Shown: positions 32,123-41,350 of the stretch, piece by piece
Numbering within the stretch: position 1 is the first letter of the stretch
How the letters are laid out: each line of letters opens with the position of its first letter
Assembly: GCA_963648205.1 (NCBI GenBank)
Contig: CAVJCT010000013.1
Coordinates: 1 to 64,000, forward strand
DNA length: 64,000 nucleotides
Direction of reading: 5' to 3'
Origin: UBA1181 sp963648205
Lineage (GTDB): Bacteria > Bacteroidota > Bacteroidia > Bacteroidales > Paludibacteraceae
Position numbers and translations under genes: made by a program
Notes under the pieces: generated by a model
What the model was told of the DNA's origin: nothing
Databases searched by the model: none
The model's input: only the letters and a program-made list of their open reading frames with translations

Positions 32123-34546
32123 ATGAAAGTTCTAAAATTTGGTGGAGCATCCGTAGGTTCCATAAAAAACTTGCAGCAGGTCAAGAAAATTGTCGAGGGG
32201 GTAGATGAACCCGTAGTGATTGTCGTTTCAGCAGTTGAAAAAGTCACAGACATGTTGGTCGAGACCACAACCTTGGCTGTGCAAGGAAATGCTTCCTATA
32301 CCGAGACTTTGGATAAAATCATTGCCATCCATACTGAGTTGATAGAGAGTTCTGTCGGCTCTTCTTCCCGGTCGGACATTCTCAAAGAGGTTGAAGTCCT
32401 CCATGATGAATTGAAAAATATATTGAAAGGTGTCTTCTTGATTAAAGACTTGACTGCCAAGACGGAAGACGCTATCTTGTCATACGGCGAGAGAATCTCA
32501 TCACTCGTAGTGAGCCGTTTCATCGACGCTCAGTGGTTGGATGCTCGCAATTTCATCAAGACCAACGATTGCTTAGGACACGTCAACGTAGATTTCGACT
32601 TGACCTATAAATTGATCAAGGAGCAGTTTGCTAAGGTATCTGCAAAACGTATCGTTGTGCCAGGATTCATCGCTTCAGACGCTGAAAATAACGACGTTAC
32701 GACATTAGGCCGTGGTGGTTCTGACTACACCGCAGCATTGATCGGTGCGGCTTTGGGAGCATCGAAGGTGGAGATCTGGAAGTCAGTAGATGGATTTATG
32801 ACAGCCGACCCTGCCGTAATCAGCAAGGCTTACAAGATTGAGCATTTGAGTTATTCTGAGGCTATGGAGTTGTGCAACTTCGGAGCATCCGTATTGTTCG
32901 CTCCTACCCTCTACCCTGCATACGTGTCGAACACACCTATTCAGATTATGAATATCAACAAACCAACCGAAAAAGGTACTCTTATCTCTACCGACATCAA
33001 GGATGAGAAGACTATCAAAGGAATCTCTTCAATCGGAGAGACTGCCTTGGTAACTATCCAAGGAATGGGATTGGTGAACGTTCACAATGTGAATGGTCGT
33101 ATCTTTATGAAGTTGGATTACAACGACATACAAACCTTCTTCGTATCGCAAGCATCATCAGGAAGTTCAATCACTATCGGTGTACAATCAGACGATGCCG
33201 AGTTGGTGATGGATCTTTTGAGCGATGAGTTCGCTGAAGAGATGGCAATGGGCGCAATCAACTCAGTCTCTGCTGAGAAAGATTTGGCAACCATCGCAAT
33301 CGTTGGCGATAACATGAAACAAGCAACAGGAACAGCAGGCAAGTTGTTCAATGCGCTTGGACGTAACAACATCAATATCATTGCGTTAGCACAAGGTTCT
33401 TCAGAAACTAACATCTCATGCGTTGTTAAGAAAGCCGACTTGCGCAAGGCTTTGAACAGCATTCACGAGTCATTCTTCTTGTCTGAGTATCAGCAGTTAA
33501 ACCTCTTCGTTGTTGGAACAGGTACTGTTGGAGGAAGTCTGTTGGAGCAGTTGTACACTCAGAAGGAGTTGCTTTTGAAACAAAACAACCTCTTGGTGAA
33601 GGTGATTGGTATCGCAGACGTGAGCCACTACATCTTAGACCGTGATGGAGTTGACTTGACAACCTTCCGTGACAAGTTGAAAGACGGAATGACCTCGACT
33701 CCAGAGATCATCAAGCAAGCGTTGATTGACCTCAATATCTACAATTGCGTGTTTGTCGACTGTACCGCAAGTGGTGCGATTGCAAATATTTACAAAGATT
33801 TATTGCTCCACAATATCTCCGTTGTCGCTGCCAATAAGATCGCTGCTTCTGGCGATTATGACAACTATATGGAGTTAAAGAGCATCGCTCGTCAGAGAGG
33901 TATCAAGTACTTGTATGAGACGAATGTGGGAGCCGGGCTTCCAATCATCAATACAATTAACGACTTGATTTTCAGTGGAGATAGAATTGTGAAGTTAGAA
34001 GCAGTTCTTTCAGGAACATTGAATTTCATCTTCAATACAATCAGCAAGGATGTGCCATTGAGCAAGGCGATTCGTATGGCTATGGAGGCACGTTTCGCAG
34101 AGCCAGATCCACGTATCGATTTGAGTGGAAAGGACGTGATCAGAAAGTTGGTTATCTTGGCGAGAGAGTCTGGTTTCAGAGTTGAACAAGACGACGTTGA
34201 GAAAAACCTCTTCATCCCGAACGACTTCTTCGAGGGAACATTGGATGACTTCTGGAAGAAGGTTGAAGCCTACGATGCTGAGTTTGAGGAGAAGAGAAAA
34301 GTGGTTGAAGCAGAAGGAAAACACTGGTGCTTCGTCGCTAAGTTAGAGAATGGCAAGACAAGCGTTGGATTGCAAGCCGTTGCACCTTCGCACCCATTCT
34401 ATGATCTGCGAGGCAGCAACAACCAGATCATCATCAACACGGCACGTTATCAAGACCCAATGATGATCCGTGGATACGGAGCTGGAGCCGCAGTAACCGC
34501 TGCAGGAGTCTTCGCCGACATCATCAGTATTGCAAACATTCGATAA
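32123..34546 (+). CDS. thrA: Bifunctional aspartate kinase / homoserine dehydrogenase
   Basis: ThrA carries out the first and third steps of threonine and methionine synthesis. The kinase half starts MKVLKFGGASVGS and has TTLGRGGSDYTAALIGAALGA (~200). Two ACT-like segments follow (IQGMGLVNVHNVNGRIF, IAIVGDNMKQATGTAGKLF). The dehydrogenase half begins LNLFVVGTGTVGGSLLEQL (~465) and has AANKIAASGDY, YETNVGAGLPIINTINDLI and LSGTLNFIFNTI. I use the ATG at 32123 because the longer frame begins inside the promoter. The ~807-residue length is normal. The strong terminator after it marks a single-gene unit. Confidence 0.96.
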   Translation: MKVLKFGGASVGSIKNLQQVKKIVEGVDEPVVIVVSAVEKVTDMLVETTTLAVQGNASYTETLDKIIAIHTELIESSVGSSSRSDILKEVEVLHDELKNILKGVFLIKDLTAKTEDAILSYGERISSLVVSRFIDAQWLDARNFIKTNDCLGHVNVDFDLTYKLIKEQFAKVSAKRIVVPGFIASDAENNDVTTLGRGGSDYTAALIGAALGASKVEIWKSVDGFMTADPAVISKAYKIEHLSYSEAMELCNFGASVLFAPTLYPAYVSNTPIQIMNINKPTEKGTLISTDIKDEKTIKGISSIGETALVTIQGMGLVNVHNVNGRIFMKLDYNDIQTFFVSQASSGSSITIGVQSDDAELVMDLLSDEFAEEMAMGAINSVSAEKDLATIAIVGDNMKQATGTAGKLFNALGRNNINIIALAQGSSETNISCVVKKADLRKALNSIHESFFLSEYQQLNLFVVGTGTVGGSLLEQLYTQKELLLKQNNLLVKVIGIADVSHYILDRDGVDLTTFRDKLKDGMTSTPEIIKQALIDLNIYNCVFVDCTASGAIANIYKDLLLHNISVVAANKIAASGDYDNYMELKSIARQRGIKYLYETNVGAGLPIINTINDLIFSGDRIVKLEAVLSGTLNFIFNTISKDVPLSKAIRMAMEARFAEPDPRIDLSGKDVIRKLVILARESGFRVEQDDVEKNLFIPNDFFEGTLDDFWKKVEAYDAEFEEKRKVVEAEGKHWCFVAKLENGKTSVGLQAVAPSHPFYDLRGSNNQIIINTARYQDPMMIRGYGAGAAVTAAGVFADIISIANIR

Positions 34547-34567
34547 TAGAATATCAAAAGAAAAAAG

Positions 34568-34601
34568 AACGAGGTGTGCTGAAGGGTACACCTCGTTTTT
34601 T
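34568..34601 (+). terminator. Rho-independent terminator of thrA
   Basis: ACGAGGTGT and ACACCTCGT form a 9-bp stem followed by TTTTTT, about 22 bp after the thrA stop. Confidence 0.85.
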
Positions 34602-34631
34602 ATAAGTTTCGTAAATGTTCATTGATGGACA

Positions 34632-34658
34632 CAAAAAAAGGAAGACCAATGTCTTCCT
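34632..34658 (-). terminator. Terminator of the tRNA gene
   Basis: GGAAGAC and GTCTTCC form a 7-bp stem with a 4-nt loop, followed on the - strand by seven T. It begins 10 bp beyond the tRNA 3' end. Confidence 0.8.
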
Positions 34659-34667
34659 CGAATTTCG

Positions 34668-34741
34668 TGGGCCCAACAGGGCTTGAACCTGTGACTCCCT
34701 GATTATGAGTCAGGTGCTCTAACCAACTGAGCTATGGGCCC
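34668..34741 (-). tRNA. tRNA with CAU anticodon (Met, or Ile2)
   Basis: The - strand folds into a complete 74-nt cloverleaf. It has acceptor GGGCCCA paired with TGGGCCC and discriminator A, D arm AGCTCAGTTGGTTAGAGC, anticodon stem CCTGA/TCAGG with loop CTCATAA (anticodon CAT), and T loop GGTTCAAGCC. CCA is not encoded. The CAT anticodon reads Met, or Ile (AUA) if the C is modified to lysidine by TilS. No distinction is safe from sequence alone. It is one of few - strand genes right of the origin. Confidence 0.93.
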
Positions 34742-34870
34742 TTTTGCAATTAAAACTTATTTTGTTACATTTGCAAAAGCGTTGGCAAAGTTAGAAAAAT
34801 TAAGCGACTTGCAAAATTTTTGTAAGGTTAAAAGTTATAATTTTTTCTTTTTGTTGTTTATTTTTAACGA

Positions 34871-35797
34871 ATGAAGATTGTTAAAGACATAAATATATTA
34901 CCTGAGAAGGATTTAGTCCTGACGATGGGATTCTTCGACGGTATGCATAGAGGTCATCGTTTTCTCATTGATCACCTTTGTGAGACGGCTGCTGCCGAGG
35001 AGTTGGGTTCATCTCTGCTCACCTTCTGGCCACATCCTCGCACGGTGCTGAACGTGGCTTATCAACCTAAACTACTCAATACGATTGAAGAAAAAAACGA
35101 ATTGTTGCAGCAGCTGCCGATTGATTATTGTTATCAGATACCTTTCACCCTTGAGTTGTCGCAGTATTCCGCCTTCGATTTTATGAAGAGTGTTCTGAAA
35201 GAAAAACTAAGGGTGAAACACCTTATCATCGGCTATGATCACCGGTTTGGACATAATCGCAGTGAAGGTTTTGACGATTATTGCGAGTATGGTAGGCAGT
35301 TAGATATTGAGGTTACGCATGCCCCCAATTTCTCTCCAGATGGTGAGCATGTCAGTTCGACAGCCATCCGCAAACTCATTGATTTGGGAGAAGTTGAGAA
35401 GGCAAAAAATCTGTTAGGTTACACCTATTCCATTCATGGGAAGGTGGAGCATGGCAAGCATATTGGTACGACAATAGGATTTCCAACAGCCAATGTCTGT
35501 CCATCATCCATCAACAAAATCATTCCAGCAGAAGGAGTTTATGCTGTGCGCGTTGTTGTAGATGAAAAAAAGTATGATGGAATGGCGTGCATAGGCAATC
35601 GTCCCACCTTTGAAGAAAATGGAAGAGAGACGATAGAAGTTAACCTTTTCGATTACAATGGAGACCTCTACGGCAAGGAAGTGGAGGTTGAATTTGTAAG
35701 TTTTATGCGAAATCAATACAAATTCTCGTCGAAGGAATCTTTACGAGAAGCGTTAGAAGATGACAAACGGAAAGCGCAAGATATTTTAAATGCTTAA
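34871..35797 (+). CDS. ribF: Bifunctional riboflavin kinase / FAD synthetase
   Basis: RibF makes FMN and then FAD from riboflavin. The 308-residue protein has the N-terminal adenylyltransferase motif LTMGFFDGMHRGHRFLI (~18-34), LTFWPHPRTVL, IGYDHRFGHNRSEGF, and SSTAIRKLIDLGEVEKA. The C-terminal kinase domain (~185-305) has HGKHIGTTIGFPTANVCP-like sequence and YAVRVVVDEKKYDGMACIGNRPTF. Length and order are standard. Confidence 0.96.
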   Translation: MKIVKDINILPEKDLVLTMGFFDGMHRGHRFLIDHLCETAAAEELGSSLLTFWPHPRTVLNVAYQPKLLNTIEEKNELLQQLPIDYCYQIPFTLELSQYSAFDFMKSVLKEKLRVKHLIIGYDHRFGHNRSEGFDDYCEYGRQLDIEVTHAPNFSPDGEHVSSTAIRKLIDLGEVEKAKNLLGYTYSIHGKVEHGKHIGTTIGFPTANVCPSSINKIIPAEGVYAVRVVVDEKKYDGMACIGNRPTFEENGRETIEVNLFDYNGDLYGKEVEVEFVSFMRNQYKFSSKESLREALEDDKRKAQDILNA

Positions 35798-35918
35798 AAT
35801 ATGGTGATTTCGGTGGACGAATGCAAGACAAAACCAATAATTCGTGAATTTTTGCTACAAATGCGGTTTTATCTGAAAAAAAATGCACCGAAATAGTTAA
35901 TGTTGCTTGTATTTATGT

Positions 35919-35926
35919 TAACTTTG
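35919..35926 (+). promoter_or_regulatory. -7 element for korAB
   Basis: TAACTTTG matches TAnnTTTG, 40 bp upstream of the korA ATG. Confidence 0.5.
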
Positions 35927-35966
35927 TACGAGAAATATGTAATTCTAAATAGACTATTTATTAGTT

Positions 35967-37805
35967 ATGGCAAATGTTGAAGAATTAGACCATGTGGTGG
36001 TTCGTTTTTCGGGAGACTCCGGAGACGGAATGCAGTTGGCGGGAAATATTTTCTCAACTATTTCCGCTACAGTAGGTAATGACATCTGTACGTTCCCAGA
36101 TTATCCGGCAGATATTCGTGCCCCACAGGGTTCGTTGACAGGAGTTTCTGGCTTCCAGGTACATATTGGTGCAGGTAAGGTGTTCACTCCAGGTGATAAA
36201 TGTGATGTTTTGGTTGCTATGAATCCTGCTGCGCTCAAGACGCAGTATAAGTTCTGTAAGCCAACTTCTGCAATCATCATTGATACTGACTCTTTCAAGG
36301 AGGCAGACCTTAAGAAAGCCAATTTTGAGACCCTCGACGCAGTTGCTGAGATGGGTATCAAGCAAGACGTCATCGCCGCTCCTATTACGCAAATGGTGAA
36401 GGATTGTTTGGCAGACTCCGGTATGGAGGCAAAGGCGATCCTCAAATGTCGTAACATGTTCGCTCTCGGTTTGGTTTGCTGGTTGTTCAACCGCGACATC
36501 GAGATTGCTTTCAACATGTTGAAGGAGAAATTCGCTAAGAAGCCAGGTGTGGCTGAATCAAATATCAAGGTTATTCAAGCAGGTTACGACTACGGTCATA
36601 ACACTCACTCTTCTGTTTCTCATACTTACCGTGTTGAGACTAAGGACTCTTCAAAGAAGGGTCGTTATATGGACATCAACGGTAACAAGGCAACAGCATA
36701 CGGTTTAATCGCCGCTGCTGAGAAGGCTGGTTTGAAGCTTTACTTGGGTTCTTACCCTATCACCCCTGCAACAGATATTCTTCACGAACTTTCTAAGCAT
36801 AAGTCGCTGGGGGTTACCACAGTACAATGTGAGGATGAGATTGCAGGATGTGCTTCTGCAGTTGGAGCTTCATTCGCAGGTGCTTTGGCAGCCACTTCAA
36901 CATCAGGTCCTGGTATCTGTTTGAAGTCTGAGGCTATGAACTTGGCAGTCATCATGGAGTTGCCTTTGGTTGTTCTCGACGTTCAACGTGGTGGACCAGC
37001 AACAGGACTTCCAACCAAGTCTGAGCAGACTGACCTTTTGCAATGTCTCTTCGGTCGTAATGGTGAATCTCCAATGCCGGTCATCGCTGCAACATCTCCA
37101 ACCGACTGTTTCGACGCTGCCTACATGGCATGTAAGATTGCTTTGGAGCACATGACTCCAGTTGTTTTGATGACCGATGCCTTTGTAGCAAACGGATCTG
37201 CTGCATGGAAACTTCCTAAGTTGGCAGAATATCCAGCCATCAATCCTCCATACGTTACTCCAGATATGAAGGGAACATGGACACCATACCAAAGAAATGA
37301 GCAAGGATCACGTTACTGGGCAATTCCAGGAACAGAAGGATTCTGCCACATCCTCGGAGGTTTGGAGAAAGATAGCAATACAGGTGCGATTTCAACAGAT
37401 CCTGAGAACCACAACTTGATGACTCACCTTCGTCAGGCTAAGATCGACAAGATTCAAGTGCCAGACGTAGTTGTTGAGGGCGACAAGGACGATGCAGAGT
37501 TGCTCGTTGTTGGTTTCGGTGGAACTTACGGACACTTGCACGCTGCTATGGACGAGATGCGTGCTGCAGGTAAGAAAGTTGCTTTGGCACACTTTAAATA
37601 CATCAATCCATTGCCAAAGAACACATCAGAAGTGCTTAAGAAGTACAAGAAGGTGGTTGTTGCAGAGCAGAACTTAGGACAGTTCGCTGGTTGGTTGCGT
37701 ATGAAGGTAGACAATTTCGCTCCATATCAGTTTAACGAGGTAAAGGGACAGCCATTCGCTGTAGCCGACCTTGTAAAAGCGTTCGATGCGATTTACGAAA
37801 AATAA
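35967..37805 (+). CDS. korA: 2-oxoacid:ferredoxin oxidoreductase, fused gamma-alpha subunit
   Basis: This 612-residue subunit, with the following beta subunit, oxidises a 2-oxoacid (probably 2-oxoglutarate) to the acyl-CoA with ferredoxin as acceptor. The gamma domain comes first (VVRFSGDSGDGMQLAGNIFS, residues ~8-190). The alpha pyrimidine-binding domain follows (ITPATDILHELSKH, ATSTSGPGICLKSEAMNLAV, ELPLVVLDVQRGGPATGLPTK) and then the C-terminal domain. The order and length match the KorA type of Bacteroidetes. korB follows after 20 bp. This is the anaerobic substitute for 2-oxoglutarate dehydrogenase. Confidence 0.93.
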   Translation: MANVEELDHVVVRFSGDSGDGMQLAGNIFSTISATVGNDICTFPDYPADIRAPQGSLTGVSGFQVHIGAGKVFTPGDKCDVLVAMNPAALKTQYKFCKPTSAIIIDTDSFKEADLKKANFETLDAVAEMGIKQDVIAAPITQMVKDCLADSGMEAKAILKCRNMFALGLVCWLFNRDIEIAFNMLKEKFAKKPGVAESNIKVIQAGYDYGHNTHSSVSHTYRVETKDSSKKGRYMDINGNKATAYGLIAAAEKAGLKLYLGSYPITPATDILHELSKHKSLGVTTVQCEDEIAGCASAVGASFAGALAATSTSGPGICLKSEAMNLAVIMELPLVVLDVQRGGPATGLPTKSEQTDLLQCLFGRNGESPMPVIAATSPTDCFDAAYMACKIALEHMTPVVLMTDAFVANGSAAWKLPKLAEYPAINPPYVTPDMKGTWTPYQRNEQGSRYWAIPGTEGFCHILGGLEKDSNTGAISTDPENHNLMTHLRQAKIDKIQVPDVVVEGDKDDAELLVVGFGGTYGHLHAAMDEMRAAGKKVALAHFKYINPLPKNTSEVLKKYKKVVVAEQNLGQFAGWLRMKVDNFAPYQFNEVKGQPFAVADLVKAFDAIYEK

Positions 37806-37825
37806 CCGTTTAAAGAGAAAAAGAA

Positions 37826-38839
37826 ATGAGCACAGATATCAAATACACAGCAAAAGATTTCAAAAAAGGACAGCCACGTTGGTGTCCGGGTTGTGGTGAC
37901 CACTTTTTCTTGGCATCACTCCACAAGGCTATGGCCGAGATAGGAATTGCCCCTCACAACGTAGCGGTTATTTCAGGTATTGGATGTTCAAGTCGTTTGC
38001 CGCACTATATGGCGACATACGGTATGAACACAATCCACGGTCGTGCAGCTGCTATTGCAACAGGTGCGAAAGTTGCCAACCCTAATTTGACTGTTTGGCA
38101 GATTTCAGGTGATGGTGATGGTTTGGCTATCGGTGGAAACCACTTTATTCACGCTAACCGTCGTAACATCAACCTCAATATGATTCTTTTGAATAACCGT
38201 ATTTATGGTTTGACAAAAGGACAATACTCCCCTACTTCACCTCGTGGATTCGTCAGCAAGTCGTCTCCTTACGGAACAGTAGAGGATCCATTCCGTCCTG
38301 CAGAACTTTGTTTCGGTGCAAGAGGACATTTCTTCGCTCGTGCCGTTGCGACCGACGCGCCTGGTACGGTAGAAATTTTGAAGGCTGCACAGCAGCACAA
38401 GGGAGCTTCTGTATGTGAGATTCTCCAAAATTGTGTTATCTTTAATGATGGAACACATGAGAGTGTTTACAGTGCAGAAGGAAGAAAGAAGAATGCCATC
38501 TACTTGAAACACGGTGAGCCAATGATTTTTGGTGAAAACAACGAGTTCGGTTTGATGCAAGATGGCTTTGGAATCAAAGTGGTTAAGATTGGTGAGAATG
38601 GTATCACAGAGAAGGATCTCTTGGTGCATGATGCTCACTGTCAAGACAATACCCTTCAGTTGAAGTTAGCTTTGATGGAGGGTCCAGACTTCCCAGTAGC
38701 TTTGGGTGTCATCCGTGATGTAGAAGCACCTACATACGATGATGCCGTTACAGAGCAGATTGAGGACATCAAGGCAAAGAAGAAGTATCATAACTTCGAG
38801 GAATTGTTAGAGACCAACGACACCTGGGAGGTTAAGTAG
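37826..38839 (+). CDS. korB: 2-oxoacid:ferredoxin oxidoreductase, beta subunit
   Basis: The 337-residue subunit carries the thiamine diphosphate site: WCPGCGDHFFLASLHKAM (Cys pair near residue 20), GIGCSSRLPHYM, HGRAAAIATGAKVANP, and ISGDGDGLAIGGNHFIHA (GDG...N metal/TPP motif). It also shows NNRIYGLTKGQYSPTSPRG, typical of 2-oxoglutarate-type enzymes. No 4Fe-4S ferredoxin-like insertion is seen. It forms an operon with korA. Confidence 0.95.
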   Translation: MSTDIKYTAKDFKKGQPRWCPGCGDHFFLASLHKAMAEIGIAPHNVAVISGIGCSSRLPHYMATYGMNTIHGRAAAIATGAKVANPNLTVWQISGDGDGLAIGGNHFIHANRRNINLNMILLNNRIYGLTKGQYSPTSPRGFVSKSSPYGTVEDPFRPAELCFGARGHFFARAVATDAPGTVEILKAAQQHKGASVCEILQNCVIFNDGTHESVYSAEGRKKNAIYLKHGEPMIFGENNEFGLMQDGFGIKVVKIGENGITEKDLLVHDAHCQDNTLQLKLALMEGPDFPVALGVIRDVEAPTYDDAVTEQIEDIKAKKKYHNFEELLETNDTWEVK

Positions 38840-38924
38840 GTTATGCGTTTGTAATGTCAATAGATTGGATATTTCATTGGGGTGGGGTCTCTGGGAAGAA
38901 ACCTCATCCCTAAATTTTTATGTT

Positions 38925-39164
38925 ATGCAGCAAATACATGGACATGAAGTTCTGGATATGATGCAAGGCAATTCATACCAGACAACAGAAGAGTTAAGAA
39001 AGGCGATTATCGCCAAGTTTGGAACGGAGACGCGGTTTTACACTTGCTCTGCGCAAGATATGACTGCGGACGAGTTGATCGATTTCCTCGTAGCACGAGG
39101 TAAGTTTATGCCTACTGATGATTCGGGATTTACGGTTGATATGAGTAAAAGATGCAATCATTAG
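38925..39164 (+). CDS. yecH: YecH-family small protein
   Basis: The 79-residue protein from the ATG at 38925 begins MQQIHGHEVLDMMQGNSYQT, the signature of the YecH family. It then has FYTCSAQDMTADELIDFLVARGKF, ending with Cys and His residues, which led to a metal-binding proposal. The longer open frame from 38865 has no RBS and an unrelated N-terminus. It lies 86 bp after korB, possibly in the same transcript. Confidence 0.85.
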   Translation: MQQIHGHEVLDMMQGNSYQTTEELRKAIIAKFGTETRFYTCSAQDMTADELIDFLVARGKFMPTDDSGFTVDMSKRCNH

Positions 39165-39247
39165 ACTCAATTTAGGCGGACGTTTTTTGAGTGTTGGATT
39201 AATGGAAGACTCAGAAGCAGAAGTGCTTGAGAGTTTAAATTAAGTAT

Positions 39248-39278
39248 TTTGTAAGACTACTTTCGTTTTGTATTTTTG
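39248..39278 (+). promoter_or_regulatory. Promoter of the Rpn-family gene
   Basis: TTTG (39248-39251), a 19-bp spacer and TATTTTTG (39271-39278) form a near-ideal Bacteroidetes promoter, followed by an AGGAGGA ribosome site just before 39315. Confidence 0.7.
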
Positions 39279-39314
39279 CAGAAACTCTTATCAAAGATTT
39301 TAGGAGGATTTACT

Positions 39315-40211
39315 ATGGCAGAACTCAAAGATAGATATATACGATTCGATTGGGCAATCAAGCGGTTGTTGCGCCAAAAGGCAAATTTTGGTGTGTTGGA
39401 AGGCTTCCTCACCGTGTTTCTCAATGAGAAGATTAAGGTGTTGGAGATACTCGAGAGCGAGGGCAACCAAGCGGCGGAGGATGATAAGTTCAACCGAGTG
39501 GACATTAAGGCGAAGAACAGCAAGGGCGAGATTATCATCGTGGAGGTGCAGAATACCAGCGAGTTATATTACCTTGAACGAGTGTTGTACGGCGTGGCGA
39601 AGGCCATTACCGAGCATATCAACCTTGGCAACAGTTACAAGGAGGTGAAGAAGGTCTACTCCATCAGCATCCTCTACTTCGACTTGGGCAAGGGTTCTGA
39701 CTATATCTATATCGGTCAGAACAAGTTCATCGGTATGCACACCAATGATGAATTGATTGTCAGTGCGAAAGAGAAGGATAATCTTATTCGCAAGTCTCCT
39801 TCGGAGATTTTCCCGACTTATATCTTGATTCGCGTCAACGAGTTCAACAAGGTGGCAAAATCACCATTGGAGGAGTGGGTGAACTATCTGAAAAATGGTG
39901 TCATCGAGTCCGACACGAAAGCTCCAGGACTGCAAGAGGCTCGTGAGCGATTGAAATACTACGAGATGTCTGACTCTGAGCGTCACGCCTACGATGAGCA
40001 TTTAAACGCCATCATGATCCAAAATGATGTGTTGGGCAATGCCAAGTTGGAGGGCATCGCAGAGGGAATGGCGAAAGGTATGGCAAAAGGAATTGAGAAA
40101 GGTCGGGCAGAAGGTAAAATCGAAATCGCCAAAACGATGCTCGCCAAAGGAATGTCTGTTGAGATGATAGCGGAGATTACAGGACTGACGGAGGAGGAGA
40201 TTAAGGGATGA
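39315..40211 (+). CDS. Rpn-family PD-(D/E)XK nuclease / recombination-promoting protein
   Basis: The 298-residue protein has the Rpn pattern: YIRFDWAIKRLLRQKANFGVLEGFL (Asp near the N-terminus), then VDIKAKNSKGEIIIVEVQN (D...ExQ nuclease core). The C-terminal part has a charged repeat GMAKGMAKGIEKGRAEGK and a short helix-turn-helix-like end (MLAKGMSVEMIAEITGLTEEEI). Rpn proteins promote RecA-independent recombination and often occur in variable copies. I start at 39315 because of the AGGAGG site. It marks the left edge of the defence island. Confidence 0.85.
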   Translation: MAELKDRYIRFDWAIKRLLRQKANFGVLEGFLTVFLNEKIKVLEILESEGNQAAEDDKFNRVDIKAKNSKGEIIIVEVQNTSELYYLERVLYGVAKAITEHINLGNSYKEVKKVYSISILYFDLGKGSDYIYIGQNKFIGMHTNDELIVSAKEKDNLIRKSPSEIFPTYILIRVNEFNKVAKSPLEEWVNYLKNGVIESDTKAPGLQEARERLKYYEMSDSERHAYDEHLNAIMIQNDVLGNAKLEGIAEGMAKGMAKGIEKGRAEGKIEIAKTMLAKGMSVEMIAEITGLTEEEIKG

Positions 40212-40254
40212 CATTTTCTACCCCCCTCCGTTCGTGTTTAGCCTCTCTTTTTTG

Positions 40255-40262
40255 TAACTTTG
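40255..40262 (+). promoter_or_regulatory. -7 element for the restriction-modification genes
   Basis: TAACTTTG matches TAnnTTTG, 20 bp before the methylase ATG at 40283. This supports that start over the upstream in-frame codon at 40208. Confidence 0.55.
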
Positions 40263-40282
40263 TATTCTCTAAAATTTTTCGG

Positions 40283-41350
40283 ATGGCTAAAGATCCTCAA
40301 TATACTATCATTGACTTATTTTGTGGCTGTGGTGGCCTGTCCAAAGGTTTTGAAGAGGCAGGATACAAGACTTTGCTTGGTGTGGATATTGAGCAAAGTG
40401 CTCTTAATACTTTCGAAAAAAATCATAAAGGAGCGATAGGACTAAATTTGGATTTATCTGCTCCTGATTCGTTCGATAAAATTGATGAAGTTATTGCGGG
40501 GCGGTCAGTCGATGTTATAGTTGGAGGTCCTCCGTGTCAGGGTTTTAGTTTGACTGGACCGCGCAATTTTGAGGATAAAAGGAATAAACTTTATCTTGCG
40601 ATGATTGAGACGGTGCGTCGTTACCAACCTCAAGCATTTCTTATAGAAAATGTGCCTGGTATGGCAAACCTTTACAAGGGTGCAGTGAAAGATGAAATAA
40701 TCAGAAGATTCACAGAGATGGGGTATAATGTGAACTGTAAGATTGTATGTGCAGCAGATTATGGTGTGCCTCAAATTCGGAAAAGGCTTGTGTTTGTTGG
40801 CTTGAAGGATAGTGCGGTGAAATATGAATTTCCACAGGCTATATTAACAGAAAAAGATTATATCACTTGTAAACAAGCCATTTCAGATCTTCCACCTCTT
40901 ATTGAGGAACTGGGAGAAGAAATATCTTCGTATGCGCAAGCACCAGAAACTGATTTCCAGAGGCAAATGCGTGGAAATTGCAATATTTTATATAACCATG
41001 TTGCTGTGAACCATAAAGATTTTGTCAAAGAGGTGATTGCACAGGTTCCCGATGGCGGAAATTATAAGGATTTGCCTGATGGTGTTGGTGAAAGCAGAAA
41101 CTTCCACATGGCGTGGACGCGATACGCAAGTGATAAGCCATCACGGACAATAGATACAGGTCATCGCAACAACTTTCATTACAAATGGAATCGTTGCCCA
41201 ACGGTGAGGGAAAGTGCAAGATTGCAGTCTTTCCCTGACGATTTCGTGTTCACTGGAAATAGAACACAGCAGAACAAACAGGTTGGTAATGCTGTCCCTG
41301 TGTTATTGGCATACGCTTTGGCAAAGAAGATTTTAGGCTATCTTGATTAA
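40283..41350 (+). CDS. C5 cytosine-specific DNA methyltransferase 1
   Basis: About 355 residues with all main m5C methylase motifs: I IIDLFCGCGGLSKGFEEAGY, IV GGPPCQGFSLTGPR (catalytic Cys), VI FLIENVPGM, VIII QIRKRLVFVG, X QVGNAVPVLLAYALA. The target-recognition region lies between VIII and X. The gene ends directly at the ATG of the second methylase, so the two are co-translated. With the neighbouring nuclease genes it is part of a restriction-modification system. Two different m5C enzymes are usually needed when the recognition site is asymmetric, one per strand. Confidence 0.94.
   Translation: MAKDPQYTIIDLFCGCGGLSKGFEEAGYKTLLGVDIEQSALNTFEKNHKGAIGLNLDLSAPDSFDKIDEVIAGRSVDVIVGGPPCQGFSLTGPRNFEDKRNKLYLAMIETVRRYQPQAFLIENVPGMANLYKGAVKDEIIRRFTEMGYNVNCKIVCAADYGVPQIRKRLVFVGLKDSAVKYEFPQAILTEKDYITCKQAISDLPPLIEELGEEISSYAQAPETDFQRQMRGNCNILYNHVAVNHKDFVKEVIAQVPDGGNYKDLPDGVGESRNFHMAWTRYASDKPSRTIDTGHRNNFHYKWNRCPTVRESARLQSFPDDFVFTGNRTQQNKQVGNAVPVLLAYALAKKILGYLD

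Noticed and set aside
34668..34741. tRNA gene as an integration site for an island
   Set aside because: No direct repeat of the tRNA end and no integrase were seen on either side; neighbours are thrA and ribF.
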